From Bradyrhizobium sp. B124 (GTDB lineage: Bacteria > Pseudomonadota > Alphaproteobacteria > Rhizobiales > Xanthobacteraceae): DNA of 64,000 nt. Below the pieces are notes generated by a model. It ran no database searches. It saw nothing but the letters and a program-made list of their open reading frames with translations, and was not told where the DNA came from. Position 1 is the first letter of the stretch, and every line of letters starts with the position of its first letter. Shown here in pieces: positions 8,337 to 17,833 of this stretch. Made by a program: the position numbers and the translations under genes. The stretch lies in assembly GCF_038967635.1 (NCBI RefSeq), contig NZ_CP152413.1, positions 3,658,001 to 3,722,000 on the forward strand, written 5' to 3'.

Positions 8337-8516
8337 CTACGGGCCGGAGCGAACGTCGCTCATGGCCCGCTCGACTTCATCAGCCAGGGTCCGGTAGTGC
8401 GTGGCCAGCTGGGCGAACAGCTCTTTCTTGGTCGCGTTGGTTGCGAGCTTGCTGATTAGCTCGCACTCCTCAGCTTCGATCCGAAGCTTCTCCAAGTGCG
8501 CTCGCATGTCCTGCAT
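8337..8516 (-). CDS. Small helical hypothetical protein
   Basis: The 59 residues read MQDMRAHLEKLRIEAEECEL onward and end LADEVERAMSDVRSGP. This is a recurrent rhizobial family with a conserved Cys in AEECELI and a KKELFAQLA segment. It is probably helical and cytoplasmic, of unknown role, and first gene of a two-gene unit with the following small gene. Confidence 0.65.
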   Translation of the reverse strand: MQDMRAHLEKLRIEAEECELISKLATNATKKELFAQLATHYRTLADEVERAMSDVRSGP

Positions 8517-8696
8517 GGGAAAATCCCCTCCGGACGGGCATCATCCCATGCGGAACCTGTCGCGGATAGTGGCCTTTGGGAGAACGGATGGCGTCGCTTA
8601 ATCGCAATTTGGACACTCCCAAAATCCACTTAGGACACTGGTACAGACAGCTGCCGCTGGGCCGGTACTGGCCGGAATACTCAATAGGAACGCTGC

Positions 8697-8716
8697 GGTT
8701 TGGTTTGGTTTGGTTT
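8697..8716 (+). repeat. (GGTTT)4 tandem repeat
   Basis: Four perfect five-base repeats sit between an upstream GGAAC (8687-8691) and the DUF6894 gene. The third repeat places GGTT 15 bases from GGAAC. Confidence 0.7.
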
Positions 8717-8746
8717 GGGTATCGGAGATCTGAAAATGAGCGCCCG

Positions 8747-8995
8747 ATGCCTCGATACTACTTCGACCTGAAAGACACGAGCGGAACTGCCGTTGATGAG
8801 GAAGGCCTTGACCTACGGGATTTGGAAGCGGCGCAGAGCGAAGCCGCGCTATCCTTAGGAGGCATGGCTCGGGATGCAGTCGTCAGCGCCAATCAGAACG
8901 GGACCGAGCATATGGAAATCGCGGTCCGGGATGAGGATGGACCGGTGATGGTCGTTCGCTTTTTCTTTGAGATCTGCTCGAAAAAGAAGAGCTAG
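8747..8995 (+). CDS. DUF6894 family protein
   Basis: The 82-residue protein opens MPRYYFDLKD, contains VDEEGLDLRDLEAAQSEAA, and ends in a beta hairpin (IAVRDEDGPVMVVRFFFE). This is the DUF6894 pattern, a short family very common in Bradyrhizobium with no assigned activity. The start is fixed by family alignment; the frame extends upstream. A second DUF6894 gene is at 47 kb. Confidence 0.8.
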   Translation: MPRYYFDLKDTSGTAVDEEGLDLRDLEAAQSEAALSLGGMARDAVVSANQNGTEHMEIAVRDEDGPVMVVRFFFEICSKKKS

Positions 8996-9129
8996 CGCGC
9001 CGGCAAGGCAGGCCACGGTCGATGGAAACACCCGGCGCCAGGCGGCCTGTTAAAAGGTGCCTCGATGAGTTCTGACCGGTCGCCCTGGTTTCTAAAAGAA
9101 TGGCTCCAGCGAGGGGCTGGAGCCGCCGG

Positions 9130-9840
9130 GTGTCGAGGTCAGTGGACCCGCACTCGATGCCGACGCCGGCGAAGAAGTCGCGTCCGACGACATCATCAAG
9201 GGCTACAAGGTCGACACCGATCAATATCTTGAAGTGACCAAGGACGAGATCGAGAACATCGCGTTGGAGTCGAAGCGCACCATCGAGATCGACGAGTTCG
9301 TGCCGAGGAAGCGAGATCGACGATCTCTATCTCGTGCGCCCTACTACATCGTTCCCGATGGCAAGGTAGGACACGACGCTTATGCGGTCATCCGCGAAAC
9401 CATCCGCTCGCTCGATAAAATCGCCCTCGCCCGTATGGTCTTGACCAACCGCGGGCACGTCATCACCCTCGAGGCGCGCGACAGGGGTCTGATGGACATG
9501 CTGCTTCGCTACCCCTATGAAGTTCGCAACGCCGCGGAATACTTCGGCGACATCCGTGAAGATCACGAAGGATATGTTGGAACTCGCCAAGCATATCGTC
9601 GAGCAGAAGTCCGGTCACTTTGAGCCCGAAAAGTTTGAAGACCACTACGAGCAGGCTTTGCATGAACTGCTCGACCAGAAGCGGAAGGGCCTTCCGATTG
9701 CGACCGCCCGGAGGCCGGCACCGAGCAATGTGTTCAATTTGATGGACGCGTTGAAGCAAAGCATCGAGGGCGGCGACAAAGCTAAGCCAGCGACGAAACC
9801 GACGAAGGCGAAGAAGGCACCGGCCAAGCGTCTCACCGAG
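9130..9840 (+). pseudogene. ku: Ku DNA end-binding protein, truncated and frameshifted
   Basis: Recognisable Ku segments run in order: IIKGYKVDTDQYLEVTKDEI, ALESKRTIEIDEFVPR, PYYIVPDGKVGHDAYAVIRE, MLLRYPYEVRNAAEYFGDI, and in a second frame VEQKSGHFEPEKFEDHYEQA. Around 9305-9345 the family sequence EIDDLYLVRP appears in another frame, so two opposite indels flank it, and a third lies near 9553. About 50 N-terminal residues are missing. Ku would bind broken DNA ends and recruit LigD for NHEJ. The copy is dead. Confidence 0.85.
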
Positions 9841-10210
9841 ATAAACCGTTCTGTCCATGAACGCCGGCTTCATGCGCTTGGGCCAGGGCGGCTACCTGCA
9901 GGCCTTCACAATCTCAGGCCGACTTTCGTCGCGCCCGGTCGCGGAGCCTCTTTCGCAGATTGGCATCAGGGCCGGCCTGCTTTGGCCGCCGCGGCCTTTC
10001 TCCGGCTTCTAGGTCGGCTTCTTCGGCCTTGCACTTGGCCTCGGCCGCGGCGCCGCCGACGCTCTACCGCAGTCCATCAGATCGACGACGAACGGGTTCG
10101 GCACCGTGTATAAGAAACGCTTCTGGGCAGATTTAATTACTGCGTTGGGGACTTTGCTGGTCCGCAAGAGTTGCACCGTCGTTCAGCTCGCTTCGGAGGC
10201 AATATCAAGT
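9841..10210 (+). other. Stretch between Ku and ligase remnants
   Basis: Nothing is certain here. A frame near 9855-9900 reads LGQGGYLQAF, faintly like a transposase segment, but it is too short to call. Confidence 0.3.
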
Positions 10211-10767
10211 ATGAATCTGATGGAAGCCGAATCCGTCGCTCAATTGCCGCGCGGAGCAGAGTGGCAATATGAGCCGAAGTGGGACGGATTCCGTTGTCTT
10301 TTGATACGCGAGGGCTGCCGAATTCGCATGCAATCCAAAGGTGGTCCGCGACCTTGTTCGCTACTTTCCGGAGATTGCTGCGGCCGCGGCGACCTTATCG
10401 CAGAAAACGCTCACGCTGGATGGCGAATTGATCATCGAGCTTGAGGCCGGGTATTCGTTCGACGCGTTCCAGCGCATCCACCCGGCCGTGAGCCGGGTTT
10501 AAGCGCCTTGCCGAGGAGACGCCCGCGACGTTCATGGTTTTTGACCTGCTGCAATCGGGCACGAGAGACCTTGCGTACTTTCGCTTATGAAGCGTCGTGC
10601 CGCTCTTGAAAACCTTTCGCGACACACTTTCGAGGTAGGCGGCATCTTTCGTCTGTCACCGGCAAGCCGCAACTATGCGGATGCCGAGGCTGCTCAACAC
10701 CGTGAATGAAGATCATGACGGCGTCGTCGCCAAACGCCTTGCCCGCAATCCCCGAGGGGCCTGGTGA
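10211..10767 (+). pseudogene. ligD: ATP-dependent DNA ligase (LigD type), frameshifted and truncated
   Basis: The frame from ATG 10211 reads PRGAEWQYEPKWDGFRCL, with the nucleotide-binding Lys motif EPKWDGF. After a shift comes LVRYFPEIAAAAATLSQKTL and LDGELIIELEAGYSFDAFQR, then FMVFDLL, RRAALE and finally DGVVAKRL, all in ligase order. At least four indels are needed and the C-terminal OB-fold is absent. With the Ku remnant beside it this was an NHEJ module. The 3' end meets an oxidoreductase remnant from the other strand. Confidence 0.8.
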
Positions 10768-11133
10768 CTGGCGCGATAGCAGCGGACTGCCTTCTCGAAA
10801 CCGTAAAGCTGTGTGAGTTGGAAAAACGGACGGCCCAAAGCAGCATTGCGGTGCTGGCGACCGTGCTGCCGAGGCTTGGAATCTCGCGATCGATGATGAT
10901 GACCTGCCGACCCTGCCGGGTCAGGCGCTCAGCCACCAGGGCACCCGTGATACCAGCGCCTATTACCAGGACTTCGCAGCGAAAGTTGTCGGCAATCGGC
11001 TCGCCGGACGGTGGCGGCAGAACCGCCCATGGTGTGCGGGCGCTGCGCAAGTCGTCCTGTCCGATATCTTCGTCTTTGAAGGTGAGGAAAAGCTCCCGAA
11101 AATAGGTGAAGTGATCTCGTCACGCAGGCTCAT
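10768..11133 (-). pseudogene. FAD-dependent oxidoreductase, N-terminal fragment
   Basis: ATG at 11131-11133 overlaps the stop of the upstream gene (ATGA). After one indel the frame reads SARTPWAVLPPPSG, then VLVIGAGITGALVAERL, a Rossmann dinucleotide fold with GxGxxG. A second shift gives QLTQLYGFEKAVRCYRAS. The rest of the protein is lost where the ligase remnant begins. It was the second gene of a translationally coupled pair with the Rieske-type oxidoreductase. Confidence 0.7.
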
Positions 11134-12635
11134 CTTTGAACGGGTCGCAAGGCCGAAACGGCCGGCGCATTGATCGGCTGGCCATTGGGCGCGAAGATCG
11201 AGCCGTGGCATGGACAGTCCCAGCAGGTCTCGAAGCTGTTCCAGTGCAGATGGCAGCCGATATGGGTACAGCTTGCCGAATGCAAATGCAGCTCGCCCGC
11301 TTTGTCCCTGTAGGCAGCGATCTTCTCAAGACCACGGCGCAGGATGGCGCCCTCACCCGGCTTAAGCTCCTCAACCGAGGCGATTTCACCCGGCGCCACG
11401 TACTCGGCGAGGTTTTGCAGGATCGTCATGTTCTCGCGCAGGAAATTCCGCGCCGCTGCGAGAGGTTTGCGATCCGGCGCATAGACAGGCCTCCAGGGGT
11501 GATCCCCGCCGAGAATGAGAGATGAGTTCAGAATCGCGCCCATCACACCATGGGTCAGCCCTTGACCGGAGTCGCCCATTGCGAGGTATATGCGCTCGCT
11601 GCCGGGCTCGCGGCCGATGAAGCCGGCATAATCGATGGTATCGAGTACCTGTCCCGACCAGCGGTGCGTGACCCTGCCAACAGCCGGGATCAATTCACGC
11701 GCCCAGCTCTCCAGCCGGGCAAAGCGCTGGTTGGCGTCATCCGCCTCGCCGCTTTTGTGGTCTTCGCCGCCGACAAGAACGAAATCATGATGGTCCGGAC
11801 CCGCTTGCAGCCGCACATAGTGGTAGGGATCCTCGGTGTCCCAGTAGAGCCCCTCCGGAAGTTCACCCCGCGCGATCGCAAAAGCGACCACGTAAGTGCG
11901 ATAGGGAGCGACCTTGGAATGCAGCTGGAAGCGGTCGGCAATTGAGGCGTTGGTCGCGATCACGGCGTGACCCGCGGTGATCTGCCCGTGTGAGGTTCGC
12001 AGCGCAACGCCGCCGTCCCGTTCGGCAACTTCTTCGACCGGACTGTTGGCGAAGAAGCGAACACCGTTCGTTTCGCAGACTGCGGCAATTCCGGCAAGAT
12101 ATCTGAGGGGATGGATTTTTGCCTGGCGTGGATAGCGAAGCACGTGGCGTTTCTCACAGCCTTTGAGCGGCACGCCGACCAGCCGATGGACCGGCGCGCC
12201 GACTTCCTGCACCGCTTCCAGTTCCTGATCGATGATGTCGGCCGGCATGCCGTTGCCCTGAAACAGGTACCCATCCAGTCGCATAAAGTCGCAGGCAATC
12301 TTCTCGCTCGCCTGAATCTCCTCGATCCGATCGACGGCGGCGGCCTGACTTTCGTAGAATAGCTTGGCGATTTCAGCGCCGCGCAGTTTCTTGAATTCGG
12401 TCATCAGATCGTCGCAGAGCGGCGCAAGGTGCGCTGAAGTCCGCGCGGTCATACCACGTGCGATACCCTTGCGATCGATGACGATGACCGACTGGCCACG
12501 CTTGGAGAGTTCATAGGCGGTCGAAAGCCCGGCCATTCCGGAGCCGACGACGGCTACATCGCAATGCGCATCGCCTTTGAGCTCAGCCGCCTCTGGGAGT
12601 ATCTCCGTGTCCATCCATAGCGAGGTACTGACCAT
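11130..12635 (-). CDS. FAD-dependent oxidoreductase with C-terminal Rieske domain
   Basis: The 501-residue protein has an N-terminal FAD domain (VVGSGMAGLSTAYEL near residue 30), a DAO-type middle, and a C-terminal Rieske [2Fe-2S] module. There CTH and CPCH, separated by 15 residues, give the C-x-H...C-x2-H ligands. Such fusions move electrons from a small substrate through the iron-sulfur cluster; the substrate is unknown. ATG 12635 is chosen because GGAG lies 8 bases upstream and a perfect EcfG promoter ends 24 bases before it. The frame further upstream overlaps the divergent gene. It is coupled to a broken second oxidoreductase. Confidence 0.85.
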   Translation of the reverse strand: MVSTSLWMDTEILPEAAELKGDAHCDVAVVGSGMAGLSTAYELSKRGQSVIVIDRKGIARGMTARTSAHLAPLCDDLMTEFKKLRGAEIAKLFYESQAAAVDRIEEIQASEKIACDFMRLDGYLFQGNGMPADIIDQELEAVQEVGAPVHRLVGVPLKGCEKRHVLRYPRQAKIHPLRYLAGIAAVCETNGVRFFANSPVEEVAERDGGVALRTSHGQITAGHAVIATNASIADRFQLHSKVAPYRTYVVAFAIARGELPEGLYWDTEDPYHYVRLQAGPDHHDFVLVGGEDHKSGEADDANQRFARLESWARELIPAVGRVTHRWSGQVLDTIDYAGFIGREPGSERIYLAMGDSGQGLTHGVMGAILNSSLILGGDHPWRPVYAPDRKPLAAARNFLRENMTILQNLAEYVAPGEIASVEELKPGEGAILRRGLEKIAAYRDKAGELHLHSASCTHIGCHLHWNSFETCWDCPCHGSIFAPNGQPINAPAVSALRPVQR

Positions 12636-12659
12636 CCTGATCTCCGCGCAATATGGCAA

Positions 12660-12684
12660 AACGCCCGCTCGGTGCCGCAGTTCC
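12660..12684 (-). promoter_or_regulatory. EcfG promoter, perfect match (GGAAC-N16-CGTT)
   Basis: On the minus strand GGAAC is at 12684-12680 and CGTT at 12663-12660, driving the Rieske oxidoreductase gene. Confidence 0.65.
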
Positions 12685-12775
12685 TCCTGCGGCGGGAAAC
12701 GGCCTCCGCGCCCCTTCGCAGGGATGGTCAGAACGGCGACCCCGACCGTTGTGGCCACTGCGGCAAAGGCTGCGA

Positions 12776-12800
12776 GGAACAAAGCCCAATGCGCGCCGTT
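12776..12800 (+). promoter_or_regulatory. EcfG promoter, perfect match (GGAAC-N16-CGTT)
   Basis: GGAAC at 12776-12780 and CGTT at 12797-12800, 28 bases before ATG 12829. The next two bases (CC) create GTTCC, so the reverse strand also reads GGAAC-N16-TGTT. Confidence 0.7.
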
Positions 12801-12828
12801 CCATCGGTTTGAACCAAGGAGTGACGTC

Positions 12829-13344
12829 ATGGGACTATTCACAAAAGACATCAAGACGATGGATGATCTGCTGCTGCACGGTTTGCAGGACATCTATTAT
12901 GCCGAGCAGCAGATCCTCAAGGCGCTACCGAAAATGATCGACAAGGCCACCAACCGGGATTTGGTCGCGGGCCTCAAGGGCCATCTCGAAGAAACGAACA
13001 AGCAGGTCGAGCGTCTCGAGAAGGCCTTTCAGAAACTGGGCAAGTCGGCGAGCGGTACGCAATGTCCTGCCATCGACGGCATCATCAAGGAAGCGGATGA
13101 GACGGCCGGCGAGATCGAAGACAAGACGGTACTCGATGCGGCGATCGTCGCGAACGCGCAGGCTGTCGAACATTACGAGATATGCCGCTACGGCACGCTG
13201 ATCGCTTGGGCGGAAGAACTCGGCCACGACGATATCGTGCGTTTCCTAACCACCAACCTGAACGAGGAGAAGGCGGCCAACACCAAGCTAAACGCGGTTG
13301 CGCTGCGCAAGGGCGTCAACAAGAAGGCCTCCACCGCCGCCTGA
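12829..13344 (+). CDS. DUF892 ferritin-like protein (YciE/YciF family)
   Basis: The 171 residues are all helical with the DUF892 signature near the start (LLLHGLQDIYYAEQQILKAL), the metal-type residues E and Y in that helix, and HLEETNKQVERL and EHYEICRYGTLIAWAEE later. The ferritin-like four-helix bundle is linked to stress and osmotic induction in proteobacteria; the activity is unproven. AAGGAG precedes the ATG. A pyrophosphatase gene follows after 76 bases on the same strand, so they may share an EcfG-driven transcript. Confidence 0.9.
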   Translation: MGLFTKDIKTMDDLLLHGLQDIYYAEQQILKALPKMIDKATNRDLVAGLKGHLEETNKQVERLEKAFQKLGKSASGTQCPAIDGIIKEADETAGEIEDKTVLDAAIVANAQAVEHYEICRYGTLIAWAEELGHDDIVRFLTTNLNEEKAANTKLNAVALRKGVNKKASTAA

Positions 13345-13420
13345 TCGCCGCCCACGGGTCTGGCGCATGGTCTCGCCAGGCCCGTACCCATTTGTCGTCG
13401 CCGAGATCGACGGTCGCGCC

Positions 13421-13936
13421 ATGACCAATTTGACAAAACTGCCAAGCTGGGCCGACGACGACAACATCTTCGCCGTTGTCGAGACGCCGCGCGGAAGCTC
13501 GTGCAAGCTCGATTTCGATCCCAAGCTCGGTGTTTTTGCCCTGGCGAAGCCGCTAATGGCGGGTCTGACCTATCCTTACGACTGGGGCTTCATTCCCTCG
13601 ACCAAGGCCGAGGACGGCGATCCGCTGGATGTGCTGATCCTGCATGACGCGCAGACCTATCCGGGCGTCGTGCTGCGCTGTCGCCCGGTCGGAATTCTCG
13701 AAGTCGAACAAAGGCACAAAGGCAAGAAGGAGCGAAACGACCGTGTGTTTGCTGTGCCTGACCGGTCGCCGCTCGAAACGGATATTAAGGATATCCGCAA
13801 TCTGCCCTCCCGTGCGCGCGACGATCTTGAACAATTCTTTCGAGCGACGAATGCGCTGGAAAATAAGGAACTGAAATTTCTCGGGTGGCACGGCCCGAAC
13901 CGTGCGGCCAAGACCATCAAGCGTCTGGCCCGCTAG
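13421..13936 (+). CDS. ppa: Inorganic pyrophosphatase, family I
   Basis: The 171-residue protein contains the family I active-site stretch YPYDWGFIPSTKAEDGDPLD, with the Mg-binding Asp residues of DGDPLDVLIL. It hydrolyses pyrophosphate to phosphate and drives biosynthetic reactions. The frame extends upstream to overlap the DUF892 gene, but MTNLTKLPSW looks like the natural start. An upstream Met (MVSPGPYPF) is an alternative. As a likely second copy beside a stress gene it may be a stress-time isoenzyme rather than the housekeeping enzyme. Confidence 0.85.
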   Translation: MTNLTKLPSWADDDNIFAVVETPRGSSCKLDFDPKLGVFALAKPLMAGLTYPYDWGFIPSTKAEDGDPLDVLILHDAQTYPGVVLRCRPVGILEVEQRHKGKKERNDRVFAVPDRSPLETDIKDIRNLPSRARDDLEQFFRATNALENKELKFLGWHGPNRAAKTIKRLAR

Positions 13937-14415
13937 TTGGCCCGGTCTTAATGCACAAATGTTTTAGGGTTCGTCCGCACCCTTTACCGGCTTTGTGCCT
14001 CCTTGGAAGCGCAGCGCGCCGCTCATAGTCGGCAGCCAGCGCCTCGATTTTCCAAGCGGCTTCTTAATCATTGATGGAGGCAGCCAAACGTCGATCAGCG
14101 GCACATGATCGCTTGCGTCCCGCTGCGACCACGGTTTGGCGCGACACCAGAGCTACCATCCAACGTCAAGCGCGGTCAGAATATACTCATCCGCTCCCGC
14201 CCGAAATCCGCTCCGGCAGCGGACGGCTGTGACGTGCGATCGCACGCGCGAGTTCGATATCGGCGGACAAAGGATGTATTCGTGTCGTCATCGATCGCCT
14301 TGGTCTCCTTTCGCAAACGGTCGTTACCCTGCAGCAATCGTCGTAGAATGCGACTGGAAAGCGGAGCAGGTCATCCTGGTCTTTCAATCACCCGTCTTGA
14401 AAACCGTTCCGGCGA
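13937..14415. other. Intergenic stretch, one possible remnant
   Basis: On the minus strand near 13985-14075 a broken frame reads IEALAADYERRAA, reminiscent of tiny helical rhizobial proteins. Nothing else is recognised. Confidence 0.35.
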
Positions 14416-14441
14416 GGAACTGTGCGCCGGACGTACGCGTT
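14416..14441 (+). promoter_or_regulatory. EcfG promoter, perfect match (GGAAC-N17-CGTT)
   Basis: GGAAC at 14416-14420 and CGTT at 14438-14441, 34 bases before ATG 14475. Confidence 0.65.
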
Positions 14442-14474
14442 GGAAGTGAGGGACAGATACTGAAGGAGAGAGCC

Positions 14475-14561
14475 ATGGGCTTTGGACGAGGCGCATTGTT
14501 GTGGTTGCTAGGCGTACCGCTGCCGATCATTCTGCTGCTCGCGATCTTTTGGCACCACTAA
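14475..14561 (+). CDS. 28-residue membrane micropeptide
   Basis: It reads MGFGRGALLWLLGVPLPIIL then a second hydrophobic stretch ending FWHH. I recall near-identical tiny proteins in Bradyrhizobium. AAGGAGAG precedes the ATG and a perfect EcfG promoter lies 34 bases upstream. A 9-bp stem-loop follows. It probably sits in the inner membrane; the role is unknown. Confidence 0.75.
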   Translation: MGFGRGALLWLLGVPLPIILLLAIFWHH

Positions 14562-14563
14562 AC

Positions 14564-14589
14564 CGGCGACAGGTCAGTCTCTGTCGCCG
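14564..14589 (+). terminator. Stem-loop after the micropeptide gene
   Basis: CGGCGACAG (14564-14572) pairs perfectly with CTGTCGCCG (14581-14589) around an 8-base loop. There is no U-run, so termination strength is doubtful. Confidence 0.4.
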
Positions 14590-14914
14590 AAAGGAATGTC
14601 GAAGTGCCCTGAGCGCCGACTGGTACGAATAACTAAGCCGCTAGCGCGGGTGTCCGGCATCGCGCAATTGAACCTAGCCGGGAAGCCCTCATTGCTTCTT
14701 GACGTTGCAAATGGGACGTGCGGCGGCAGTTCAACCCCGAGAAGCGCGCGTAAAGGTGACTCTCGCCTGATAGCGCGATAAGATCGACACGATCATCGAC
14801 AAGACCTCTCCATCCAGGACGTTCGCCAGAGGCCGCCTGACGCAAAGATATTCTGCACGTCTATGCACAGGTGCACAGTATCTTCGACTTCGGCAACCTC
14901 GGACTTGCTGCTTC
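14590..14914. other. Intergenic stretch, no gene recognised
   Basis: It lies downstream of the UvrA-like gene; I see no family-like frame. Confidence 0.4.
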
Positions 14915-17470
14915 TCATCGTCCCGACCGATACTCTTCCAGCACCCGCGCCAGATAGGGCGCCGTGCGGCTCGACTTGTGCTGCGCGATCTCCGCCGGCG
15001 GTCCCGCTGCGACGACCTGCCCTCCCTCATCGCCTGCCCCAGGCCCAATATCAATCACCCAATCGCTTGCAGCGACGACGCTCATGTCGTGCTCTACGAC
15101 AATCACGGTGCTCCCCGCCTCCACCAGCCCGTCGAGTTGAACGATCAGCTTCTCGACGTCGGACGGATGTAGGCCCGTCGTCGGCTCATCAAGGATGTAA
15201 ATACTTCCGGACCGCTGGGTGCGCTGAAGTTCTGTGGCGAGCTTCACCCGTTGCGCCTCGCCGCCGGACAGCTCCGTCGCCGGCTGACCAAGACGGATGT
15301 AACCGAGGCCGACTTGCCGGATCACATCGAGCGATCTCGCAATCTGGGCATTCTCGACGAAGAACGCATGGGCCTCATCGACCGTCATTCCCAAAACGTC
15401 GGCGATCGACTTGCCCTGAAGCTTGATCTGGAGGGTTTCCCGATTGTAGCGCGCGCCCTGGCATTCCGTACAAGGCGCATAAACGCTTGGCAGGAAAAGC
15501 AGCTCGACGCAGACGAAACCCTCTCCCTGGCAGGTGGGGCAGCGCCCCTTCGGCAGGTTGAAGGAGAACCGCCCGGCATCGAACCGGCGTCGGCGTGCCT
15601 CGTTCGTCTGCGCGAATAGCTTTCGCACGTCATCGAAGAGACCGGTATAGGTCGCCAAATTGGAGCGCGGAGTTCGACCGATCGGCTTCTGGTCCACGAC
15701 GACCAGCCGTTTCAGGCGATCGAGCCCTTCAACGATTTTGCCCATCGATGGCTCGACCGGGGCGCGTTCAAGGGCGTTTTCGTCGTCATCGTCCGGCACA
15801 TGAGACTGACCAAAATGCCGCCTCAGCGCCTCGACGAGAAACTGGCTAACGAGGCTCGACTTGCCCGAGCCCGATACGCCGGTGACCGTCGTCAATACGC
15901 CCAGCGGGAATGCGACATTGATAGCTCTGAGATTGTTGCGCGTGACGCCGCTCAGCTTTAGCCACCGCTGCGGCGCGCGCTCCGTTTGCTGAGGTGGGAT
16001 AGCCTGACCGAACAGATATTTCGCGGTGCGCGATCTCTCTACGGATTTCAGTCCATCGATTGGGCCGCTGTAAAGGACCTCGCCGCCATGCCTGCCCGCA
16101 TCGGGTCCGACGTCGACTATCCAGTCCGCATGGCGCACGACGTCCAGCTCGTGCTCGACGACGAAGAGTGAATTTCCCACCGTCTTCAGCCCGTCGAGTG
16201 CACGGAGGAGTGCCTCGGTGTCAGAGGGATGGAGTCCCGCGGACGGCTCGTCGAGCACGTAAACCACGCCGAACAAGTTGGAGCGTACTTGGGTCGCCAG
16301 ACGCAGGCGCTGGAGTTCGCCCGGAGACAGGGTGGGCGTGCTCCGCTCCAGGGTAAGATAGCCGAGACCGAGATCGAGCAGCACGCCAAGCCGCGCGCTC
16401 AGATCCTGCGCGATCCGCCGCACGACAATCGCCTTCTCCGGGTGAGCGTCCTGCCGACCAAGAGTGCCATTACAATAAGGCCCCATCAGCTCCGCCAGTT
16501 GCTTCAACGGAACGCGCGCCATCTCGGCGATATCCATGCGGGCAAACTTGACGGACAGCGCCTCTGGCTTCAGCCGCTTGCCGTGGCAGGCCGAACATTC
16601 GGCGCTCAGCATGAATTGCGAGACCCGCTTCTTCATCATCGCGCTGGTCGTGTTGGCGAACGTCTCCATAACGTAGCGCCGGGCGCCGGTGAAAGTGCCC
16701 TGGTAGCTCGGCTCCTCCTTCCGCCGCAGCGCCCGCTGGACCTCCTTGAGGTCATAACCTGCATAAACCGGAACCGTAGGCTGCTCGTCCGTGAACAGGA
16801 TCCAGTTTCGCGCCTGCTTGGGAAGCTCGCGCCAGGGCGTATCAATGTCGTAGCCAAGCGTCGTCAGGATATCGCGCAGATTCTGGCCGTGCCATGCCGT
16901 CGGCCACGCCGCGACAGCACGCTCGCGGATGGTGAGGGTATCGTCCGGCACCATCGATCGCTCGGTCACGTCATAGACGCGGCCAAGACCATGACACTTC
17001 GGACAGGCTCCCTCCGCCGAATTGGGCGAGAAAGCCTCGGCATAGAGCAGCGGTTGCGACTTCGGGTAGTCCCCAGCGCGCGAATAGAGCATCCGAAACA
17101 GGTTCGATAGCGTCGTGACGCTGCCGACGCTGGATCGTGTGGTCGGCGATCCCCGCTGCTGCTGAAGCGCCACAGCCGGCGGCAGACCCTCGACCTCGAC
17201 GACTTCAGGCACGGCCATCTGATGGAACAGGCGGCGGGCGTAGGGCGAAACGGATTCGAGATACCGTCGTTGCGCCTCCGCATACAGCGTCCCGAATGCC
17301 AGCGACGACTTTCCCGAGCCGGAGACGCCGGTAAACACCACCAGAGCGTCGCGCGGGATGTTCACGTCGACGTTCTTCAGATTGTGCTCGCGCGCACCGC
17401 GCACCCTGACAAACCCGCGAGCGGGTTGCCCCGCGCCCTGCTCCAGCTTGTAAACCTTGTCGTCCATCAC
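14915..17470 (-). CDS. UvrA-like ABC ATPase (short UvrA paralogue)
   Basis: The 851-residue protein has two ABC ATPase halves. The first Walker A is [20 protein letters not shown] near residue 48, and the second is [14 protein letters not shown] near 530. Both carry signature sequences ([12 protein letters not shown] and [12 protein letters not shown]) and zinc-type CxxC pairs ([16 protein letters not shown]). Canonical UvrA is about 940-1000 residues; this size fits UvrA2-type paralogues linked to DNA-damage or drug tolerance and acting without a clear UvrB partner. The frame is fully open, in contrast with its decayed neighbours. Confidence 0.85.
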   Translation of the reverse strand: MMDDKVYKLEQGAGQPARGFVRVRGAREHNLKNVDVNIPRDALVVFTGVSGSGKSSLAFGTLYAEAQRRYLESVSPYARRLFHQMAVPEVVEVEGLPPAVALQQQRGSPTTRSSVGSVTTLSNLFRMLYSRAGDYPKSQPLLYAEAFSPNSAEGACPKCHGLGRVYDVTERSMVPDDTLTIRERAVAAWPTAWHGQNLRDILTTLGYDIDTPWRELPKQARNWILFTDEQPTVPVYAGYDLKEVQRALRRKEEPSYQGTFTGARRYVMETFANTTSAMMKKRVSQFMLSAECSACHGKRLKPEALSVKFARMDIAEMARVPLKQLAELMGPYCNGTLGRQDAHPEKAIVVRRIAQDLSARLGVLLDLGLGYLTLERSTPTLSPGELQRLRLATQVRSNLFGVVYVLDEPSAGLHPSDTEALLRALDGLKTVGNSLFVVEHELDVVRHADWIVDVGPDAGRHGGEVLYSGPIDGLKSVERSRTAKYLFGQAIPPQQTERAPQRWLKLSGVTRNNLRAINVAFPLGVLTTVTGVSGSGKSSLVSQFLVEALRRHFGQSHVPDDDDENALERAPVEPSMGKIVEGLDRLKRLVVVDQKPIGRTPRSNLATYTGLFDDVRKLFAQTNEARRRRFDAGRFSFNLPKGRCPTCQGEGFVCVELLFLPSVYAPCTECQGARYNRETLQIKLQGKSIADVLGMTVDEAHAFFVENAQIARSLDVIRQVGLGYIRLGQPATELSGGEAQRVKLATELQRTQRSGSIYILDEPTTGLHPSDVEKLIVQLDGLVEAGSTVIVVEHDMSVVAASDWVIDIGPGAGDEGGQVVAAGPPAEIAQHKSSRTAPYLARVLEEYRSGR

Positions 17471-17833
17471 TCGCCGCCAATGCCGTTAGGGCAGATAACA
17501 GGCCCGAAATCCCGATGATCCGCTCACGCTGTCTCTTGGAACCATTACCCATCGCGCTGGTTCGTTCCAACGATGGCCGGATATGAGGCGCATTTTGCTG
17601 TTCCCATGCTGGGTCGATAAGTCTATGAACCAGCTCTGCTCCCTGCGCAGCTCGCGGCATGGATGGTGGCGCTTGTCGCGTGAACCACGACGACACTGCC
17701 GGCGCAAGCAGCCCTCTCCAGTTCGTAGCTCGAGCAGGTCACCCTCGTGCCTCGCGCGAATGCACAATTGCCGTGCAAACCCGCTGAACGACGTACGCGA
17801 CCGCAGCGCGCCGCCGGAGTATTGACTTGGTGG
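17471..17833. other. Region upstream of the UvrA-like gene
   Basis: No gene is recognised. GGAAC-N16-GGTT occurs at 17538-17562 (+) but no intact gene follows. The last ~50 bases may belong to the 5' part of the SCO remnant. Confidence 0.3.

Noticed and set aside
16229..17110. 293-codon plus-strand frame
   Set aside because: It is antisense to the UvrA-like gene.
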